From NCBI RefSeq assembly GCF_000327285.1, contig NZ_HE998567.1:698290-762289 (forward strand): a stretch of 64,000 bases of DNA. Reading direction: 5' to 3'. The notes under the pieces are model-generated. The model was not told the origin of the DNA. It did no database searches and saw only the letters and a list, made by a program, of their open reading frames with translations. Positions 8,775 through 16,624 of the stretch are shown piece by piece. Each line of letters opens with the position of its first letter. Within the stretch, counting starts at the first letter, position 1. The position numbers were made by a program, and so were the translations under genes. The DNA is from Holdemania massiliensis AP2. GTDB taxonomy: Bacteria > Bacillota_I > Bacilli_A > Erysipelotrichales > Erysipelotrichaceae.

Positions 8775-9042
8775 TTTCTTTTTCTTTTACAAATCCTAAA
8801 GCCCAGCCTAACATTTCAGAAAATACGCTCATATTCAATTCATAATAAATATACTTGCCGTCACGATCATCACTGATCAGATCGGCCTTCCGCAGCACCG
8901 CCAGATGATGCGATACCGTCGCATTGGTCATCTGAAAGTGCGAAGCGATTTCCCCCGCCGTCATCCGTCTTTCTTTCAGCAGTTCCAGAATCTCACGCCG
9001 TGTGGGATCAGATAAGGCTTTAAAGGTTTCCTGCATTCCCAC
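8764..9042 (-). CDS. sdpR: ArsR-family repressor, SdpR-like
   Basis: A 92-residue winged-helix repressor with the ArsR pattern: ALSDPTRREILELL near residues 10-23, recognition helix MTNATVSHHLAVLRKADLI, then a wing with DGKYIYYEL. There is no metal-binding CxC motif, as in SdpR and other non-metal ArsR proteins. It starts at GTG 9042 behind GGAGGAG, and it overlaps sdpI by 11 bases. A perfect palindrome immediately downstream of a consensus promoter is its likely operator, implying autorepression. Confidence 0.88.
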   Translation of the reverse strand: MGMQETFKALSDPTRREILELLKERRMTAGEIASHFQMTNATVSHHLAVLRKADLISDDRDGKYIYYELNMSVFSEMLGWALGFVKEKESGD

Positions 9043-9058
9043 CTCTCACTCCTCCAAT

Positions 9059-9080
9059 CATTTAGATAATTATCTAAATG
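9059..9080 (-). promoter_or_regulatory. Perfect 22-bp palindromic operator of the sdpR operon
   Basis: CATTTAGATAA is followed directly by its exact reverse complement. The palindrome starts right after the -10 box, so a bound dimer would cover the transcription start. The shape is typical of ArsR-family operators. Confidence 0.85.
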
Positions 9081-9081
9081 T

Positions 9082-9110
9082 ATTATAGAGTCACCTTCTA
9101 TCTTTGTCAA
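9082..9110 (-). promoter_or_regulatory. Consensus sigma-A promoter of the sdpR-sdpI-ABC operon
   Basis: On the minus strand TTGACA (9105-9110), exactly 17 bases and TATAAT (9082-9087): a full consensus match. Confidence 0.9.
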
Positions 9111-9147
9111 TTCTTATTTTTCTTCTTTTCTTTCTCTTGGCGAAAGA

Positions 9148-9176
9148 TTGCCCGAACTTCCCTTTCAGAGTAAAAT
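9148..9176 (+). promoter_or_regulatory. Promoter of the small DAK-domain gene and prepilin peptidase
   Basis: TTGCCC, a 17-base spacer and TAAAAT, about 35 bases before the ATG at 9212. Confidence 0.55.
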
Positions 9177-9211
9177 AAAGATACCGCCGGAAAACGGCAA
9201 AGGAGAATGTT

Positions 9212-9463
9212 ATGTTAGAATTTAAATTTGATACTCAGCTTTTAATTGAAGGTCATGATCTTTCAGAAGATAAAATTCATGACTACATCATGGACAATAT
9301 TGCGGGCGACTGCCTGTTGGCGGTCGGAGACGAAGAACTGATTAAGATTCATTATCATACCAATACACCTTGGAAGGTATTGGAATACTGCGCTAGCCTT
9401 GGCGAAATCCATGATATTGTCGTTGAAAATATGGAACGTCAGTCACAGGGGCTGCAGGGTTAG
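9212..9463 (+). CDS. Small stand-alone protein similar to the C-terminal part of FakA/YloV
   Basis: An 83-residue protein. The segment DEELIKIHYHTNTPWKVL followed by a conserved ENMERQ end resembles the C-terminal DAK-phosphatase-like region of FakA/YloV (fatty acid kinase subunit), where the pattern is VKVHVHT-x2-PGKVLEY. Nothing of the ATP-binding DhaL domain is present. The start is supported by AAAGGAG seven bases before the ATG. It may be transcribed with the prepilin peptidase 31 bases downstream. Function is unknown; binding of an acyl-phosphate or other small ligand is speculation. Confidence 0.7.
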   Translation: MLEFKFDTQLLIEGHDLSEDKIHDYIMDNIAGDCLLAVGDEELIKIHYHTNTPWKVLEYCASLGEIHDIVVENMERQSQGLQG

Positions 9464-9494
9464 CTTGCCCCTTTGCGATTGAAGGTTTGTCGTT

Positions 9495-10181
9495 ATGGAA
9501 TGGATTATCGTTCTTTTTTTCTTTTTATTCGGTCTGGTTATCGGGTCTTATCTCAATGTGGTGATTTATCGGCTGCCCCTGCATCTGTCCACGGCCAAAG
9601 GGCGCAGCTTCTGTCCGCAATGCCATCACACTTTATCGGCTTTGGACTTAGTTCCTTTGTTCAGCTGGTTGGGTTTGCGCGGAAAATGCCGTTATTGCCA
9701 CGCTCCGATCTCACCGCGTTATCCGTTGATTGAAAGCTTAACCGGCATCCTCTATGCCGGCTGCGGTTATTTTTACGGTCCGACTCCGGAAGCGATTCTG
9801 CATTGCTTATTTCTATCGATCTTAGTGGTCATGGCGATGATCGATTGGGATACGATGGAGATCCCCGATCGCTTATCGGTCTTTATTTTAATGTTAGGTG
9901 TCGCTGCCCTTGCTTTGAATCCTGCTTCAATTCCCATCCGGGTTCTGGGTGCCTTGATCATCTCTTTCCCGCTGTGGATCTTATCCCGCTTTAATTTAAT
10001 GGGCGGCGGGGACGTCAAGATTATGTGTGCTGCCGGATTCTATCTGGGGGCACCCTTAGCCATGACCGCTTTTGTCTTAAGCAGCTTCGTCGGCGCGCTG
10101 GCTGCTTTGTATCTCATGATTCACAAAAAAAGGACCGGAAATCAGAGATTCCCTTTGGTCCCTTTTTGGCTATCGGCTTAA
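9495..10181 (+). CDS. pilD: Type IV prepilin peptidase, C-terminus altered by an apparent frameshift
   Basis: As read, a 228-residue membrane aspartyl protease that removes the leader of prepilins and may methylate the new N-terminus. It has the N-terminal G-S-Y-L-N-V-V-I-Y-R-L motif, two CxxC pairs of the zinc-binding cytoplasmic domain (CPQC, CRYC), and the two catalytic aspartates in IDWDTMEIPD near residues 116-125 and GGGDVK near 173-178. The last 17 residues do not match the family. The expected ending (EIPFGPFLAIG and a final membrane helix) is encoded in the -1 frame right after a run of seven A at 10125-10131. A product of about 247 residues would result from slippage or from an A8 tract. 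Confidence 0.88.
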   Translation: MEWIIVLFFFLFGLVIGSYLNVVIYRLPLHLSTAKGRSFCPQCHHTLSALDLVPLFSWLGLRGKCRYCHAPISPRYPLIESLTGILYAGCGYFYGPTPEAILHCLFLSILVVMAMIDWDTMEIPDRLSVFILMLGVAALALNPASIPIRVLGALIISFPLWILSRFNLMGGGDVKIMCAAGFYLGAPLAMTAFVLSSFVGALAALYLMIHKKRTGNQRFPLVPFWLSA

Positions 10182-10237
10182 CCCTCAGCGTCTATTGGGG
10201 CAACACGCTGATTCAAGCTTATTTATCTTTGTTCTAA
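10125..10237 (+). other. Out-of-frame 3' end of the prepilin peptidase
   Basis: From the A7 run the -1 frame reads KDRKSEIPFGPFLAIG and continues with a hydrophobic helix to a TAA at 10235. This is the normal C-terminal helix of type IV prepilin peptidases, so the locus carries either a real frameshift, a slippage site or a homopolymer sequencing error. Confidence 0.85.
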
Positions 10238-10261
10238 AGACAGCGCAGGCTGTCTTTTTTT
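10236..10261 (+). terminator. Intrinsic terminator after the prepilin peptidase
   Basis: AAAGACAG, a 6-base loop, CTGTCTTT and a T-run. It sits right at the TAA of the -1 frame, which supports that frame as the natural end of the gene. Confidence 0.8.
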
Positions 10262-11342
10262 AGAAAAAATAGGTCGAAGCCGAGGACACAGTATACGACA
10301 AATACTGTTGTAAATCGGCTTCTTTCAAACACCGCTCACGCGCAGTTTTTTCCGAGATTTTTCCTTCCTGAACCAAGCGTGCCAGATCGTAATCCATCTG
10401 CCGCATTCCGGCTTTTTGTCCGGTCTGCAAAACACTGCTGATCTGATGCCCTTTGTTTTCACGGATCATTGCCGCCACAGCGTCATTGGTCAGCAGAATC
10501 TCAAAGGCAGCGAGTCTTCCCGGCTGATCCTGACGTACCAGCAGTTGTTGGGTTACAACACCTTTCAGCACACTGGCCAGCTGCACGCGAATCTGACCCT
10601 GCTGAGCTTCCGGGAATACGTCGATAATGCGGTCAATCGTACTGACCGCGGAATTGGTATGCAGCGTTGAAATAACCAAATGCCCTGTTTCCGCTGCCCG
10701 GATCGCCGCCTGGATTGTTTCAAAGTCGCGCATCTCGCCCACCAGAATGACATCTGGATCTTCGCGCAAAGCACTGCGCAGAGCATCCGCAAACGAAGCC
10801 ACATCGACACCCACTTCCCGCTGATGTACGATGCTGGAAGCATGGTCAAAACGATATTCAATCGGATCTTCGATCGTGATGATATGCGCCTTTCGTGAAT
10901 GTGAGATGGAATTGATCATGGCTGCCATCGTCGTTGATTTTCCGCTTCCTGTTGGCCCCGTTACCAAAACCAATCCGCGCGGCAGCGTCGACAGCTTCCG
11001 CACGGCCTCTGGAATCATTAGATCATCAAACGTAGGAATTGTATTTCTTAATAAACGCAGCGCTGCGCACGGATTCCCTTTTTGATAATAAGCGTTGACA
11101 CGTACACTGTACCCGCGCGCATCCTGAAAACCAAAGTCTAAATCCCCTTTTTGATATTCCTCCTGCTGCGCCCGATTCATCACCGTCCCCAGCATCGCAT
11201 GTATTTCTTCTTTCGTTAGCGGCTCATCTCCAATGATTGTCAGTTCTCCTAACATTCTTGCGACCACCGGCAGTCCCACTGTCAAATGCAGATCGGTGCA
11301 GTCCATCGCCCTTCCTTGATCCATCCAGCCCTGTAAATCCAT
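10260..11342 (-). CDS. pilT: Pilus retraction ATPase PilT
   Basis: About 360 residues. Hexameric cytoplasmic ATPase that disassembles type IV pili and drives twitching. It shows Walker A GPTGSGKST near residues 128-136, the Asp box around IEDPIEY, Walker B ILVGEMRD and the His box AAETGHLVISTLHTN. The short N-terminal domain and lack of a zinc motif separate it from PilB. The ATG at 11342 with GAGGTG six bases upstream is preferred over the GTG at 11351. A terminator separates it from the major pilin gene, so it has its own expression. Confidence 0.93.
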   Translation of the reverse strand: MDLQGWMDQGRAMDCTDLHLTVGLPVVARMLGELTIIGDEPLTKEEIHAMLGTVMNRAQQEEYQKGDLDFGFQDARGYSVRVNAYYQKGNPCAALRLLRNTIPTFDDLMIPEAVRKLSTLPRGLVLVTGPTGSGKSTTMAAMINSISHSRKAHIITIEDPIEYRFDHASSIVHQREVGVDVASFADALRSALREDPDVILVGEMRDFETIQAAIRAAETGHLVISTLHTNSAVSTIDRIIDVFPEAQQGQIRVQLASVLKGVVTQQLLVRQDQPGRLAAFEILLTNDAVAAMIRENKGHQISSVLQTGQKAGMRQMDYDLARLVQEGKISEKTARERCLKEADLQQYLSYTVSSASTYFF

Positions 11343-11389
11343 GTTGATCACCTCATTTAATTAGCTTCATTGTACCTTGAATTACGGGA

Positions 11390-11415
11390 AAAGAAAAGAG
11401 AGCGGTTAGGCTCTC
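11390..11415 (-). terminator. Intrinsic terminator after the major pilin gene
   Basis: On the minus strand GAGAGC, a 6-base loop, GCTCTC and TTTTCTTTT. It would keep most pilin transcripts from running into pilT. Confidence 0.8.
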
Positions 11416-11426
11416 AAATTGAATGA

Positions 11427-11858
11427 TTAGTCTCCAGTAGTTGGGGTTGAATTGTCATCCAGTGGATAAGTACCAGCAGTCTTAGAATCTTTTGCACCAC
11501 CATAAGTAACTTCAGTTACATGGTTATTAACAATCGTTGCTTCACAAGCATTTGCAGCCGTTCCTTTAGCAATATCACCGTCTTCCCAGAATTTTGCGTA
11601 AACGTTAGCAGTATCTGAACATAACTTGACAGTTTTTTCATCAGTTTTATACATTCCAGTTGATTCTGCAGTTTCAGAGGCTGCGATAGCTATATAAATC
11701 GCTCTTGCATTAGCTTCATTTGCAGTTTTCTTGGCATCATCAGTAAATCCCGTCAATCTCGGTACCAGCATCAGCATTAATGCAACCAGAATCGCCACAA
11801 CGACGATCAGCTCAATTAATGTGAAGCCCTTTTTGTTGTTCTTTCTGAACTTTTTCAT
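11427..11858 (-). CDS. pilA: Major type IV pilin
   Basis: A 143-residue prepilin: a basic leader ending in KKGFTLIE, with cleavage after Gly and Glu at +5, then a long hydrophobic helix (LIVVVAILVALMLMLV) and a small globular domain with a cysteine pair (LCSDT, NACEAT) that may form the D-region disulfide. Size and isolation behind its own promoter and terminator suit the abundant structural subunit. It lies between pilT and pilB. Confidence 0.9.
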   Translation of the reverse strand: MKKFRKNNKKGFTLIELIVVVAILVALMLMLVPRLTGFTDDAKKTANEANARAIYIAIAASETAESTGMYKTDEKTVKLCSDTANVYAKFWEDGDIAKGTAANACEATIVNNHVTEVTYGGAKDSKTAGTYPLDDNSTPTTGD

Positions 11859-11891
11859 AGTTAATAATCCCTTTCTCTCTTGGATGATTTT

Positions 11892-11900
11892 ATTATATCA
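11892..11900 (-). promoter_or_regulatory. Extended -10 promoter of the major pilin gene
   Basis: The minus strand reads TGATATAAT; the -35 (GCAACA at 18 bases) is poor. Upstream, at 11929-11954, are three direct TTGTAA repeats on the plus strand at 9- and 11-base steps, a possible regulator site. Confidence 0.55.
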
Positions 11901-11966
11901 CGGTTAGTTCATTTATGTTGCGATAACATTGTAAAAATTGTAAGAAACTTGTAATATCCGTTGCGG

Positions 11967-13649
11967 TTAAATCGTATAGATAACCCGCAGCATTTCTTCC
12001 ATTGAGGTCTGTCCTTTGACAATCATTTTAATCATTTCCTCAGACAAGGTTGTCATGCCCTCGCGGATAGCTGCATCCTTGATTTTATTCGTATCATTGG
12101 AGCTGACAATCAAATCCCGAATCTCTGCAGTCAAAGGCAAGATTTCAAACAAAGCAGTACGGCCTTTATATCCAGTCTGATTGCAGCGCGGGCAGCCGTG
12201 CGGTTTATAAATCGGCCCTGTATATCCGCCTAACAGCTGACTTTGTTCAGTTGTCGGCATGATCTGCTGCTTGCAATACGGACAGAGCTGACGGACTAAG
12301 CGTTGAGCGACAATCCCGACAACCGAGGATGCTAATAAATACGGTTCAACATTCATATCTTTTAACCGGGCAATCGCCGTGGCGCTGTCATTCGTATGAA
12401 TCGTAGACAAAACATAGTGCCCTGTGATGGCGGAACGAACCGCGATTTCAGCAGTTTCTTCATCTCGGATTTCGCCGATCATGATGACATCCGGATCCTG
12501 CCGCAGAATGGAACGCAGCGCAGAGGCAAAGGTTAATCCAGCCTTGGTATTGACTTGAACCTGATTGACGCCCATCATGCGCTTTTCAACTGGATCTTCA
12601 ATGGTAATGACATTGACTTCCTCACGCGCCAGTTCATTCAGAATGGCATAGAGAGTCGTAGTTTTGCCGCTGCCGGTAGGACCGGTAAACAATAAAATTC
12701 CATACGGCTGATGGATCATGGTTTCCATCAAATCATAATCTTTTTGCTGCAAACCGAGATCTTTTAATGTCGACAGTTCCTGCAGGCTGTGACCCAACAG
12801 ACGAATGACCATTTTTTCGCCATAGACAGTAGGCAGGGAAGACAGACGAATATCCAAGTTCTTGCCATCAATCTGACTTTCAATATGACCATCCTGAGGA
12901 ATCCGCTTTTCCGCGATATTCATATTGCCCATAATTTTGATACGTGTAATCAAGGCTTCATGAACGGATTTGGCAATCCGGGTGAATTCATGCAGAACGC
13001 CATCCGTTCTAAATCGAATGACCGTGGTCATTTCAAACGGTTCGATATGAATATCACTAGCGCCTGTTTCATAGGCCTGACGAATCATATTATTGACAAA
13101 CTTCACCACCGGGGCGTTATCGACACGCTGGGTCAGTTCTGACAATTCATCGTTGAGCGCTAAATCCTGATCCTCAGTCAGATCTTTCTGGATCTCATCA
13201 ATCGCACTGCTGACATTGGCTTCGGCATAGTTGCGCCGAATCGCATTCTCGATCATTTCCTTCGGCGCCAGCACCGGCGAAACAGGAATTCCGCAGGAAG
13301 CCTTGATATCTTCCAAAGCATAGAAATCCAGCGGATCACTGGTAGCCAGTTGAAGCGCATTGTTTTTGATCTCCAGCGGCATAACCTGATATTTTTTCGC
13401 AACGTCTTCTGAAATCAGGCGGACAATATCACTGTTAACCGTGATCTGAAAACCTTCATAGACCGGAACATTCAACCGCACGCTCAGCGCTTTCAGTTTC
13501 TTTTCTTCTGTAATATATCCCAACTCAATTAAAACGTCGCCCAGTCGATTGCCCGGATGGGTCTTCTGATAAGCTAACGCTTTATTCAGCTGATCCTCTG
13601 TTATATAACCTTGCTCTAAAAGCAGCTGACCGATGGGAAGATTTTTCAT
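11967..13649 (-). CDS. pilB: Pilus assembly ATPase PilB/GspE
   Basis: A 560-residue hexameric ATPase that drives pilus extension. It has an N-terminal MshEN-type domain (residues 1-140) with two LG-x2-L-x3-G motifs of the sort that bind cyclic di-GMP in some homologues. The motor follows: Walker A GPTGSGKTTT near 320-329, Asp box, Walker B IGEIRDEETA, His box SAITGHYVLSTIHTN, and a zinc-binding pair CPYC near 455 and CPRC near 485. All catalytic motifs are intact. It lies 10 bases after a minor pilin gene, in the pilus operon. Confidence 0.94.
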   Translation of the reverse strand: MKNLPIGQLLLEQGYITEDQLNKALAYQKTHPGNRLGDVLIELGYITEEKKLKALSVRLNVPVYEGFQITVNSDIVRLISEDVAKKYQVMPLEIKNNALQLATSDPLDFYALEDIKASCGIPVSPVLAPKEMIENAIRRNYAEANVSSAIDEIQKDLTEDQDLALNDELSELTQRVDNAPVVKFVNNMIRQAYETGASDIHIEPFEMTTVIRFRTDGVLHEFTRIAKSVHEALITRIKIMGNMNIAEKRIPQDGHIESQIDGKNLDIRLSSLPTVYGEKMVIRLLGHSLQELSTLKDLGLQQKDYDLMETMIHQPYGILLFTGPTGSGKTTTLYAILNELAREEVNVITIEDPVEKRMMGVNQVQVNTKAGLTFASALRSILRQDPDVIMIGEIRDEETAEIAVRSAITGHYVLSTIHTNDSATAIARLKDMNVEPYLLASSVVGIVAQRLVRQLCPYCKQQIMPTTEQSQLLGGYTGPIYKPHGCPRCNQTGYKGRTALFEILPLTAEIRDLIVSSNDTNKIKDAAIREGMTTLSEEMIKMIVKGQTSMEEMLRVIYTI

Positions 13650-13659
13650 AGTTTCCGCC

Positions 13660-14202
13660 TTACCTTTCTATTGCAATATAGCCTTCTGACAGAACAATGC
13701 TGAAATGCTGCTGATCATAATCGATATTTAAGCATTCAACCGCTGTTTCAGCACGATATTTCTCGCCGTTTTTATTAAAGATCAATGTGATTTTGACTGT
13801 GGATGTTTCACTGTCATAATCCTTTTGGGCTGTAGACAGCTTCATGTCAACCCGATATCCGTTGTAAAATTCTTCCGGATACAGGAGCTTGGCCTCTCCG
13901 CCGGGATATTCCCGCACCCGCAACAAACCATCCTGAATGCAATACAGAATATAACTGCGCTGATATTCATCCGTGAAATCATTCATCGATGCCTTGGAAG
14001 TCGCCACATTCTTCGCTGTTTTGATTTCACCGCTGACTTGTTCCAATAGAATCTGAGCTTTTTCTTTTAAATCTGTCTGAGCTGCGCTCTTTTGAAATGT
14101 CGTGATCATCGGTTTGAAAATTGCGGTCATGCCAATCACAAGCGTTGTCAGCAAACCGATGACTAAGATCAGTTCCATCAATGTAAATCCACGTTTTTTC
14201 AT
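13660..14202 (-). CDS. Prepilin-like protein (minor pseudopilin)
   Basis: A 180-residue protein with the leader KKRGFTLMEL and a hydrophobic helix, followed by a globular domain without cysteine pairs. It overlaps the previous pilin gene by four bases (ATGA), so the two are translationally coupled. The long alpha-helix and size resemble PilW/GspJ-type minor pilins, but I do not assign a specific family. Confidence 0.85.
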   Translation of the reverse strand: MKKRGFTLMELILVIGLLTTLVIGMTAIFKPMITTFQKSAAQTDLKEKAQILLEQVSGEIKTAKNVATSKASMNDFTDEYQRSYILYCIQDGLLRVREYPGGEAKLLYPEEFYNGYRVDMKLSTAQKDYDSETSTVKITLIFNKNGEKYRAETAVECLNIDYDQQHFSIVLSEGYIAIER

Positions 14203-14516
14203 GAGGGATCCGCCTCGAAATACTGATAGTTAACGCGTCCTTTGACATCCGAATAGGTTTTCATCTGACCGGAGATAGCAAACGTATTTCCATCCAGGGA
14301 GAAATTCAGCGATGAATTTTGGGACGTAATTTTAATTCCGGCAATTTTCTCACCAGCAATCGCCTTGCGGACTTTCAATTCACTGCGGCTCAGACTGTCC
14401 GCTTCCGTCGTAATCGAAACGCCGGAAGTAAACACTTTCGTTAACGATACGACAATCGTAACAAGAATTCCTAAAGCGACGACAACTTCCAACAATGTCA
14501 TGCCTCGTTTATTCAT
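14199..14516 (-). CDS. Prepilin-like protein (small minor pilin)
   Basis: A 105-residue protein with the leader NKRGMTLLEVVVALGIL; Glu at +5 is kept. It resembles the PilV/GspI-type small minor pilins in size and position. AGGTCAGGCG precedes the ATG. It is coupled to the next pilin gene by an ATGA overlap and would help to prime pilus assembly. Confidence 0.85.
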   Translation of the reverse strand: MNKRGMTLLEVVVALGILVTIVVSLTKVFTSGVSITTEADSLSRSELKVRKAIAGEKIAGIKITSQNSSLNFSLDGNTFAISGQMKTYSDVKGRVNYQYFEADPS

Positions 14517-14533
14517 ACGCCTGACCTCCCTTC

Positions 14534-16033
14534 TTATTTCTGGTAATATAACAGATCGAAATAATAAGATTCTGTACTGTTGAGTTTTGTAATAAAGTAC
14601 ATATTATCACTATTTCTTGCTCTTAGATTAATACTGTTTACTAATTCACTATTCACAAATTCACATGCCTGAATTTGGCCGTTTACTGTAACTCCCTCTG
14701 CTTCAAATATAATTTTAGGTGCAAAAACACTTACATTTAAATCACCTTGTATTCGTACAGGATGAGTAAAAACAAGAATGATATTCTCACTGCTTAATAG
14801 ATTTGTTGAAATTTGATCGCTTAACACAGGATTTTCATCATCAATAATTATAATTGGCCGAAAACGTTTATTATCACTTTCAATAACAAGATCATTAGGC
14901 ATTTTAGTCAAATTAAAGTAAGCAGCAGTACGATATTTTCCACTTTTGATATGCAGTGAATTTAATTGAGGATTAATGCAATTAAAGATTAAAACCTTAG
15001 AATCATCCAATATAACATCCACATTTTCTTCATCATAACTATTATTATTTTCATATTCCAATACTTTCAAGGGAGCGGGGATTACCGGTAAATTAAGTTC
15101 GTAATATGAAAAGATTTCATGATCATTATTTACCTGATATGTTTCGCCAGTATAAGAACTGCCTATATTTGTTAAATTTCCACTGTAATAAATAGCCCCA
15201 TTAATTCTGGCATTCTTTAATATTAAATCGCCTTTACAAATAACGTCACCATTAATAACGACTTGTCCGATTTCATTGCCGCCAATTGTCGCCTTCGTAT
15301 ATTCTGCTGGTTCTAATAAAACATTGCCATCAATATTCCCTGTTACAACAGGGTTCTTTATATTGCGATAAATAAGAACTACTTTTTCGTCAACAAACTC
15401 ATTGGGATAAGAGGAATCTGTTTTTCCCTCGCTAATTTGTCCATTAACATTTTCTTGGGTGACTGACAAATCAGAAATCGCGTTAATCCAAAAATCAGCT
15501 GAAGCTTCTGTCGGTACTCGGCATTCATTAATAAACACAGCGCGTTTAGCCCTGGCTTGATCACCAAGAAATTCTTTTTCAATACCTATCGGATCAAAGA
15601 ATAGATTATCAAATCGTGTGGATTGTACAGCGGCGGTCAATGTGGATGTCTTTCCTTCATATCTTGATTCTGACGTAATATATAATTTTTTCTTAACCCA
15701 CGAAAACCAATGATGAGTATCAATAAAAGGATCCAGCGTTATTACATACCGATATTCGCCATAATCGCCATAGCTGGCCCATTCGCTTTCAACCTGATTT
15801 TTAGTGCCTTTTACTACATCAATCAGTGTCTTCTGCAAAGCTTCATTATCCAGCTGACTGATCAAAGCTTCCAGTGTGCTTTGGGCAATATACTCCGCCT
15901 GCTGCTGCGTGACATCCGCGGCCGTATTCTTGAATGCTCGCTGAGCCAGAGGAAGCAGGGCGCCCGCAAAGATCAAAAAGACAAAGAACAGGCACAGCGC
16001 CAGCAACAGTGTGCTGCCTTTTTTATTTGTCAA
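14534..16033 (-). CDS. PilX-like pilus component with large passenger region
   Basis: A protein of about 499 residues. It starts with a TTG at 16033 behind a strong AAAGGAGG, giving NKKGSTLLLALCLFFVF, a pilin-like leader and helix without the usual Glu, as in PilX/GspK proteins. The remaining 450 residues are rich in N, S and beta-branched residues, with repeated hydrophobic-polar alternation and phrases such as VVINGDVICKGDLIL that look like a beta-helix (bactofilin-like or polymer-forming) stretch. This part is clearly AT-richer than neighbouring genes. A role at the pilus tip is inferred. Confidence 0.8.
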   Translation of the reverse strand: MTNKKGSTLLLALCLFFVFLIFAGALLPLAQRAFKNTAADVTQQQAEYIAQSTLEALISQLDNEALQKTLIDVVKGTKNQVESEWASYGDYGEYRYVITLDPFIDTHHWFSWVKKKLYITSESRYEGKTSTLTAAVQSTRFDNLFFDPIGIEKEFLGDQARAKRAVFINECRVPTEASADFWINAISDLSVTQENVNGQISEGKTDSSYPNEFVDEKVVLIYRNIKNPVVTGNIDGNVLLEPAEYTKATIGGNEIGQVVINGDVICKGDLILKNARINGAIYYSGNLTNIGSSYTGETYQVNNDHEIFSYYELNLPVIPAPLKVLEYENNNSYDEENVDVILDDSKVLIFNCINPQLNSLHIKSGKYRTAAYFNLTKMPNDLVIESDNKRFRPIIIIDDENPVLSDQISTNLLSSENIILVFTHPVRIQGDLNVSVFAPKIIFEAEGVTVNGQIQACEFVNSELVNSINLRARNSDNMYFITKLNSTESYYFDLLYYQK

Positions 16034-16069
16034 TCCCCTTCCTCCTTTCTCAGTCAAATGGACTGGTTG

Positions 16070-16624
16070 CTATTCATTAAAGGTATAGAACTGAAGATGG
16101 AACGAGCCCTGCATCTGCTTGTCTTTCTCACTGACCGATAGCGAAGTAATGGAAATGACCTGCGGCAGCTGCTGGATCTTATCCATCGCTCCGATCATTT
16201 GATCCATCTTGCCGGTAACCGTAAAATCAGCTTCAACCATCAAGACGACGCTGAGCGATTCTTCACTGCCGGGAAGAGTTGCATAGGTCAGATCGGAAAT
16301 TGTCAAAGAATCCCACTGCTTGATAAAATCCGCCATCGTTTCGTACAGATATTCATCCTTCAATTCCGAATACTTCGGCGGAACAAAGCGGTCCGCTAAA
16401 TCCTGAAGCTGCTGCGTCAGATCCAGATGATCCTGATTCAGCGATTCCAGCATGTCGATCATCTGCTGCTGCTGAAGCAGCTCATCTTCGATTTGGGCGC
16501 GCTCATTGACTAATTCTTTGTGGTGATTCTGCATCGGAGCTAAAAGAAACTGAATCCCGATGACATTGAGGATGAGAAAAGCTAGGACGACCAGTAAGAT
16601 TTTCTCGCGTTCGGAGAGCTTCAT
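16070..16624 (-). CDS. pilO: PilO-like pilus alignment protein
   Basis: About 184 residues: a short cytoplasmic start (MKLSEREK), one membrane helix (ILLVVLAFLILNVIGI), a coiled-coil stretch rich in Q and L (residues 35-85) and a C-terminal ferredoxin-like domain. This is the PilO/GspM plan. It starts at the ATG 16624 that overlaps the stop of the PilMN gene (ATGA). PilO pairs with PilN to connect the cytoplasmic ring to the pilus platform. Confidence 0.8.
   Translation of the reverse strand: MKLSEREKILLVVLAFLILNVIGIQFLLAPMQNHHKELVNERAQIEDELLQQQQMIDMLESLNQDHLDLTQQLQDLADRFVPPKYSELKDEYLYETMADFIKQWDSLTISDLTYATLPGSEESLSVVLMVEADFTVTGKMDQMIGAMDKIQQLPQVISITSLSVSEKDKQMQGSFHLQFYTFNE

Noticed and set aside
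1359-11900. Shared TGATATAAT box in front of both pilin genes as a pilus-specific motif
   Set aside because: The same box precedes ybaK and the pilC operon; it is a general extended -10 element in this genome.
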